This document shows, piece after piece, positions 58,621 through 64,000 of a stretch of 64,000 nt of DNA. How positions within the stretch are numbered: the stretch's first letter is position 1; the number at the start of each line of letters is the position of its first letter. Made by a program: the position numbers and the translations under genes. Source of the stretch: Isoetes taiwanensis (taxonomy: Eukaryota; Streptophyta; Lycopodiopsida; Isoetales; Isoetaceae); contig JAJEKV010000032.1 in NCBI GenBank assembly GCA_021234155.1, positions 14,524,283 through 14,588,282 of the forward strand, read 5' to 3'. A model generated the notes under the pieces. That model was not told where the DNA came from, searched no databases, and was given only the letters and a program-made list of their open reading frames with translations.

Positions 58621-59079
58621 AAAAGAACAGCCTAAAAGATGAAAAAACTTTCCTCAGCATGTTCAATTGACTATGTAAAACACGAAGGTCAATTATACGG
58701 CATAAATTCTCTGTTTGTATATGTATGGTAGGTACAAACATAATGTGTTGGTATCTGTAACTCCCTGGGTTCATGTCCCTGGGTCCAGGGTAATGACGCC
58801 ATTTAAACACAATGATTATAATCAGATATATCCTCATAGTGTAGCCAGAGAAGGCAACTCTTCTCGTGCCGATATGAAGCATACATCTTGCCTGAAGTCC
58901 TTGTTGATCATCTTGATCCATAATTCAGATCTTATGTCCCAAATACAGCACACAGACGTGTCCTGTAATTAATTACAAACACCAAAAATGGGACTAGGTT
59001 TAAGCGTGGCACTACTGATTTCAAGCCCATATTCGCCAGGACCAAATTGCAAAATTAGCTGTTATGCATTGGATGAAAA
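58621..59079. other. Spacer between the AAA-ATPase and lipase genes
   Basis: No gene supported. It holds the upstream region of the AAA-ATPase gene and the 3' UTR region of the lipase gene, both on the minus strand. Confidence 0.5.
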
Positions 59080-61730
59080 TCAGCCCCAAGCAAAGAATGC
59101 TGCAAACCCGTTGGCAATGAGCATCTTTGCTGACAGGAACATCAAAATTACAATTTGAATGTGGTCAGATTTCATGAGTGTCTCATATGTGCTAGGTTTT
59201 CTCAAGACCATATCTTCCTTGGCATGCTCGTAAAGAACTAATGGCCTCTCTGAGGCAATCAGGGGCAGCCAAAGCTGTCGTCTTTCTTGTCTTTTCAACT
59301 TCCTTATACTTTTAGAACGAAGCCTAAGCAAATTATCCAAGGACTTTATATAATTCCGAGGATCATGGTCCCTAGAAACTGATCCTTCCGGCCCGTATGA
59401 CCCACGGTCACTAAGAGTTTCAAGGGGATGTGGTGAATTTAAAAATGCCCTCAGAGCAGCCCGAACCTCAGTTGCATCCGTCTTTGAAGGTTGAGAACTA
59501 GGACCCTGTGCTGCATGGTTTGGATGTCTCACTATATATAGTCCAATTCCCTGTGGCAGGAGAAAATGAGGTGGAGCATCTTGCTGATCTGGTTGCAAGA
59601 TTATATACTGGCCCATAGGAGCATATAGAAGTTTCTGCCAAGATCACAAGCTCAAAGTAGGTAAAAGCTTGTGAGAAATATATGAAATGAAATATATTAA
59701 TGAAGGAAGCCTAACCTGATGGTTCAAGCAAGGATGATTCCGAAAAGTCCCATTCAATCTTTTCAATACTTCTGCAACATGACCAGGATAGTGGCATGCA
59801 AAAACACGGGGGACAATGTCTCGGTGCATTACAACAGACTTGATGTGATCCCATGGCAACCCCATTTTTCTTAATAGCTGATCACCTCCACACATGATAC
59901 AAGGAGAACCAAAGGTAACTACAGGCAACAAAATGTGTGATGCTACTATTCCTCGCAGTTGTAACATAAGAGAGAGCAACATTCCCAGGCTTCCACCCAG
60001 TGAATGGCCTGTGAATTGAATACGTCCTTTCTCACCATGTGCCTGCAAATGCTCCAGAACAACAGGCAGAATCTGCACATACAGCCCTTTTGCAGCTTCA
60101 TAAATTCCGCGGTGTACTAAAACACCTAAACTGGATTCCTGTAACACATTGAAATACATGAGCTATACTCTGTACTAGTTATGGTTAAAATACAAGCAAT
60201 CTTTATTACCTCAAATTGTGTTGGTTCAAACAGAAGATTGGCTTGCCAGGAAGCCAGTGAGTCGGAGCCCTAAATCAAAATTATGAGCAAGCTGAGAAAC
60301 TGTGACATGTTCCATTCAGAGAATTTGCATATAAAAAATACCTGTATTATAAAGTAACGAGTCTTTTTTTGCTTGTCATCACAACAAAACCATTCACATG
60401 GACATGTATCCAAAGCCTGCAAGTCCCTTCCAACTGCCCGTTTGGTACCCTCCTCAGCAGCTACCATAGCTGTGACAGGAGATGATGCAATGAAGGACAC
60501 AACATCTGATTCTGATTTAGAACCACATCCTTCACGAATTGATCCTTCACTAAATGATTCTTCACTACTGTTCACATAAGCTACCCCATTAGCTTTGGTA
60601 CCCCCAGGGAAAAGGTGCCTGGTTTGAGAGTATAGATATGATGCCGCGGATGCTGCCAAAGAATAAGCAGATGCTGGATTGATAAAATTGTTTTCATGCA
60701 TCTCACTTTCATCACTCTCTATAACCTCTCCTTGTTTATCCTCATTAAGTGATGTTGTATCTTTTGCAAGCGCTTCGGCTTTTTGATGTATTGATGAAGT
60801 AACAAATTTTAAATGATATAGTTCTTGAGTCTGCAGCAGAATTCATCCCAATTAAACATAGGATACATGGTAGTTAAAATGTGCAAGGATAAAGCAAGTT
60901 TAAATGCAACCAAAGGCCATAAACAGTACCTTAATACTCTGTATTGTATAAGCAAGTTTGGAAAGATGCGCCAATCTAGAGATGCTCTTAAGCTCAGAAA
61001 GTGGAACCTGGGACAAAAACTCAGTAAAAGTTTCTTTCGTATGGTGCACCTGAACATGTGGAACTTCCCAGGCAGTTGATGAATCGCCCTCTGCATCTGC
61101 AACACAGCATTCTCCACATTCTGATCCTGCATCTGGAGAAGATAATGGAGGTGATGATGATGATGCGCCCATGGCGCCGCGCTCACTGTCTGAAGCAGTT
61201 CCTGCCGGAGGAGTAAGCATTTTCTCTTCACATTCCTCACACAGGTAGGAATCAGTACCATTTCTTTGGCCTGCAGAGCCTTTCCTAAATTTCCAAAAAT
61301 TGTGGACCCAGCTCTGTCTTGTATCCTCTTGATTATCTATTTTATGAATTTCTAACTTTCCATTTGGTAAACCCACATCCTCTGCTTGAGAAACTCCAGT
61401 CTGCTCCAGCGTCAAAGCTGAAACCTGAGGGGCATCTTCCCCTTCCTCCTGATTCTGCTTTGAAAAATGTTCTTGCTTTTGCTTTTGCTTAGAAAACCAC
61501 AGAAATCTAAGTGGTCCGGGTAAGCCGGATCGAGAAGAAGGCAACGGAAGAGGACCCGATCCACTGATCTCCACAAGAGGTTTAGGCATAGTTACCTCTT
61601 CTTGGGATTGGGGGCCCTGACCAGAACATGCATGAACTTGCAACATGCGAGCCTTTTCATGCGTACCCATCTGCGCTTTTGGAAACATAGATACTCCCAT
61701 CATAATTGCTTTGCTCACTAACCCATCCAT
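59080..61730 (-). CDS. PLIP: PLIP-like plastid lipase (class 3 lipase), five exons
   Basis: Exons on the minus strand: 61,730-60,930; 60,830-60,342; 60,269-60,210; 60,138-59,716; 59,634-59,080. All introns are GT-AG and phase 0, and the joined frame has 775 codons and no stop. Exon 1 is a long low-complexity N-terminus ending in [29 protein letters not shown]. The lipase-3 domain starts in exon 2 ([20 protein letters not shown]). The nucleophile motif GHSLGG is at 494-499 (Ser 496), the acid is probably Asp 557 in MHRDIVPR, and the His is probably 660 in [11 protein letters not shown]. This order matches Arabidopsis PLIP1-3, which release acyl chains from plastid membrane lipids for oil or jasmonate synthesis. 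The start ATG at 61,730 is the first in frame. It looks intact and functional. Confidence 0.88.
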
Positions 61731-62337
61731 TGCTTCAAATTAAAACAGACCCAGTTTTCTTTGCATGCAATACGAATTCCAATCGATGCAAATAAACCCC
61801 TTCCAGAACAGGCTGCACACAAATTCGGCAGCAAGAATGCAGGACAAACTACCTAAACCTTCAAAGGAAGAATAAGAATAAAAATAAAAATACCGCCATA
61901 GAGATGAATCAAAGCCGAATACCGGCTATTTGAGACCCAAAAGAATCCGTCCAGAGAAGAAGAAAGCAATAGTATGAGCACCCATCAAATGTTCTTCAAT
62001 TTCATGGCTACACAAGGATCAGGGGGAAAAAAAAAATAGAAAACGAGACTGTTGAGATCCGCAAGAAGGTACCAGGTCTAAATTTTGCGTGTAAAAGGTT
62101 GTTGGAAAAGGGAGAGAAGATCTAGGCGTCGGCATGAGTTGTATGCACATGGTCTAGCCACCTCTTTTGTGGCCCTTTTACTAATATGGTTCCTTTTCTG
62201 CCACTATAGATCCACCACTTGGAACCTTTTAGTGCCTTTGCATGGGAAAAAAAATCGTGTCACTCCTTTGCGCAAGTTACCCTCAACCTTTCGTGATTTA
62301 TGGGTAACCACTAGTAACCACATTTTCTTGCATTCTA
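61731..62337. other. Upstream region of the lipase gene
   Basis: Likely 5' UTR and promoter of the minus-strand lipase gene. The plus-strand ORF at 62,085-62,432 runs into poly-T and has no domain. No clear core promoter element was singled out. Confidence 0.4.
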
Positions 62338-62517
62338 ATCTTTTATTGGAGTCCATAACACTCAACAAAGTTATTTTTTTTTTTTTTTTTTTTTCAATCT
62401 TAATTATCGTTTTCTCAGCAATTTTTGTGTAAATCTTTTATTGGAGTCCATAACACTCAACAAAGTTTTTTTTTTTTTTCAATCTTAATTATCGTTTTCT
62501 CAGCAATTTTTGTGTAA
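62338..62517. repeat. Two-copy ~92-bp tandem repeat with poly-T tracts
   Basis: TCTTTTATTGGAGTCCATAAC, CTCAACAAAGTT, a T run, then CAATCTTAATTATCG and TTTTCTCAGCAATTTTTGTG, repeated once. The two T runs differ in length. Confidence 0.9.
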
Positions 62518-63920
62518 GATTTAGTACAATACTTTCAAGTGTACCAATCCTTTTGTTACCAAGTATACCTGTACACAAGTCCTCCATTGAGATATACATT
62601 CCTTTCAAGTATACAAATCCTACACGTTACTTTTACCAAATATTACATGTACACAAGTTCTCCATTGAGATATACATTACAATCCATACAGTAGAAATTT
62701 CTCATATACAATCCTGCATTTAATAGCATCAGAGCATATTAGATCCATGCATTAAGTTGCATATATGACAACCATCCAATGGGCCCGCCCCATGTGGATG
62801 AGTGTTTACAGCACATTCGGATCACATTCGTCGTTGTCAAATTGTCCTACCCCAACACTTTCACGTTTCCAAGATTTCATACTATTTGTCCTCCAAAAGA
62901 CTTGACCCCTTGTTTAAGTAACCAACCAACTCATGTTAGGTATACCGAATTTTTAAATTTTCATAAATCATTAGTGCTATATAACTTTGAGGTTGTTGGT
63001 GAGGGATAAATATTCACATTTTTTCTTTCTTTAAGGAAATGGTAAGATGTTGTGGCATCCAAATCAACAATGGATAGAAACACGTATATGTTCAAGTGGT
63101 ATCTTGAACGTATCATCTTAATACATGCACGAGGTGGGATACATGAATCTTCAAGCCCTGGGTCCACTCAGGGGTTGAAATCAAAGCATAGCGTGTATGG
63201 ATTTGATTGCCATAGTTGTCATACCAAGATCACACTAAACATCATCAATTGATTTCTTGGACCCTTGCTGAGTTCTTTCTCTAATTGTTTTCATTTGTAG
63301 CAAATTATGAAAATTGTGTACGGACTTTAGCGCATTGCCTACAACATCTATTTATTCCTCTAATCATTTATAACAAATTATAAAAGCCAATATGGAGTGC
63401 ATACAATGCACGCCTCCTTACATTAGCTTGCGCATGAAACAATGCCCCAATATCTTGATGGTATATTCACATGTGTGTGTTTCTTTAAGTTATTTTTGGT
63501 ATAGGGGAGACTGACCAACGGCTGCACAGATAAGACACTAACTACTATAATTAGATTTATATGCCATTTTTAAGCCCAAAACTTGGCAACGGATGCACAA
63601 CAGGATGGGTTTTCTGAACAAGAGATCTTTATCCCCTGTTTTTTTCCCTATGCCAAGAAAGGAGAGGTCAAACTTGAGAGTCTGGTGGTGCCATTGGGGC
63701 TGATCTTCCTGCCCCTGTACTTAAATATATCAATCCATGGCTAGCCCATCTTCCCATCAAGGGCTGCCATGAAATGCATACCCATTGAGGGTGTTCAACA
63801 CTCAGAATTCAGCAATATTTTGGGATCAACCATTCTCAAACATATTTCTTACAAACTTAATTCATACAATTGGATTAATTTCATTTGCATGAAAAAAAAA
63901 AAAAAAAAAAATCATTTGAG
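62518..63920. other. AT-rich intergenic
   Basis: No gene supported. A ~75-bp direct duplication lies at about 62,570-62,670 (ACACAAGT(C/T)CTCCATTGAG, ATATACATT). Confidence 0.5.
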
Positions 63921-64000
63921 GCTAAAAAATTTCCAAGTCCAACCCTTTAGGCTAAAAATTTTCAAGTCCAGCCGTTTAGGTAAAAATTTCCAAGTCCAGC
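63921..64000. repeat. Short tandem repeat, ~30-bp unit, running off the window
   Basis: Unit TTTAGGCTAAAAATTTTCAAG with TCCAGCC, three copies, directly after an A run at 63,892-63,911. Confidence 0.8.

Overview
The window is nuclear DNA of a land plant, most likely a non-seed plant and probably a fern. The evidence is multi-exon and single-exon plant genes (a PLIP-type plastid lipase and a BCS1/AATP1-like AAA-ATPase), a PLS-type PPR pseudogene of the kind that is abundant in ferns and lycophytes, and a dense, nested set of transposable elements. The fern assignment is inference; no organism-specific marker was tested.

Positions 1-30,540 are a three-level nest. The outermost layer is a DIRS-type (tyrosine-recombinase class) retroelement on the minus strand. 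Its gag, with a perfect CCHC knuckle, lies at 28.0-29.1 kb, and its RT/RNase H lies at 0.15-1.97 kb running toward the left edge. A 25,527-bp Ty3/gypsy chromovirus (1,972-27,498) interrupts it, with ~1.64-kb LTRs, a CAAAA target duplication, a tRNA-iMet-type primer binding site and a polypurine tract. The reverse transcriptase of that chromovirus is itself split by a 12,341-bp insertion (7,154-19,494) with ~25-bp imperfect terminal inverted repeats and a 5-bp target duplication. Removing this insertion and one duplication copy restores the RT reading frame exactly. I could not assign the inner insertion to a known class. Its most striking content is four sets of short repeats with different spacers that share one palindrome (AAATTGG...CCAATTT).

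Positions 30.5-41.9 kb hold decayed elements: a PPR pseudogene, a PIF/Harbinger transposase remnant, a LINE with its central part deleted, and a ~600-bp duplicated block with TCTAGA-rich sequence and tRNA-like boxes. Positions 41.9-49.2 kb hold a 3.3-kb foldback (1.0-kb inverted arms), beside a frameshifted gene with HUH-Rep-like motifs (HxHCQA and GYCLKD). Positions 49.99-56.64 kb hold an unusual interlocked pair of inverted repeats in the order L, M, reverse L, reverse M, carrying exon-like gene fragments.

The right end carries the only convincing host genes, both on the minus strand: the AAA-ATPase (57.0-58.4 kb, with two apparent frameshifts near its N-terminus) and the five-exon PLIP-like lipase (59.1-61.7 kb), which reads cleanly through all splice sites. 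The rest of the right end is AT-rich spacer with small tandem repeats. The two LTRs differ mainly by short indels in GC-rich patches, so some frameshifts in this sequence may be consensus error rather than biological decay.
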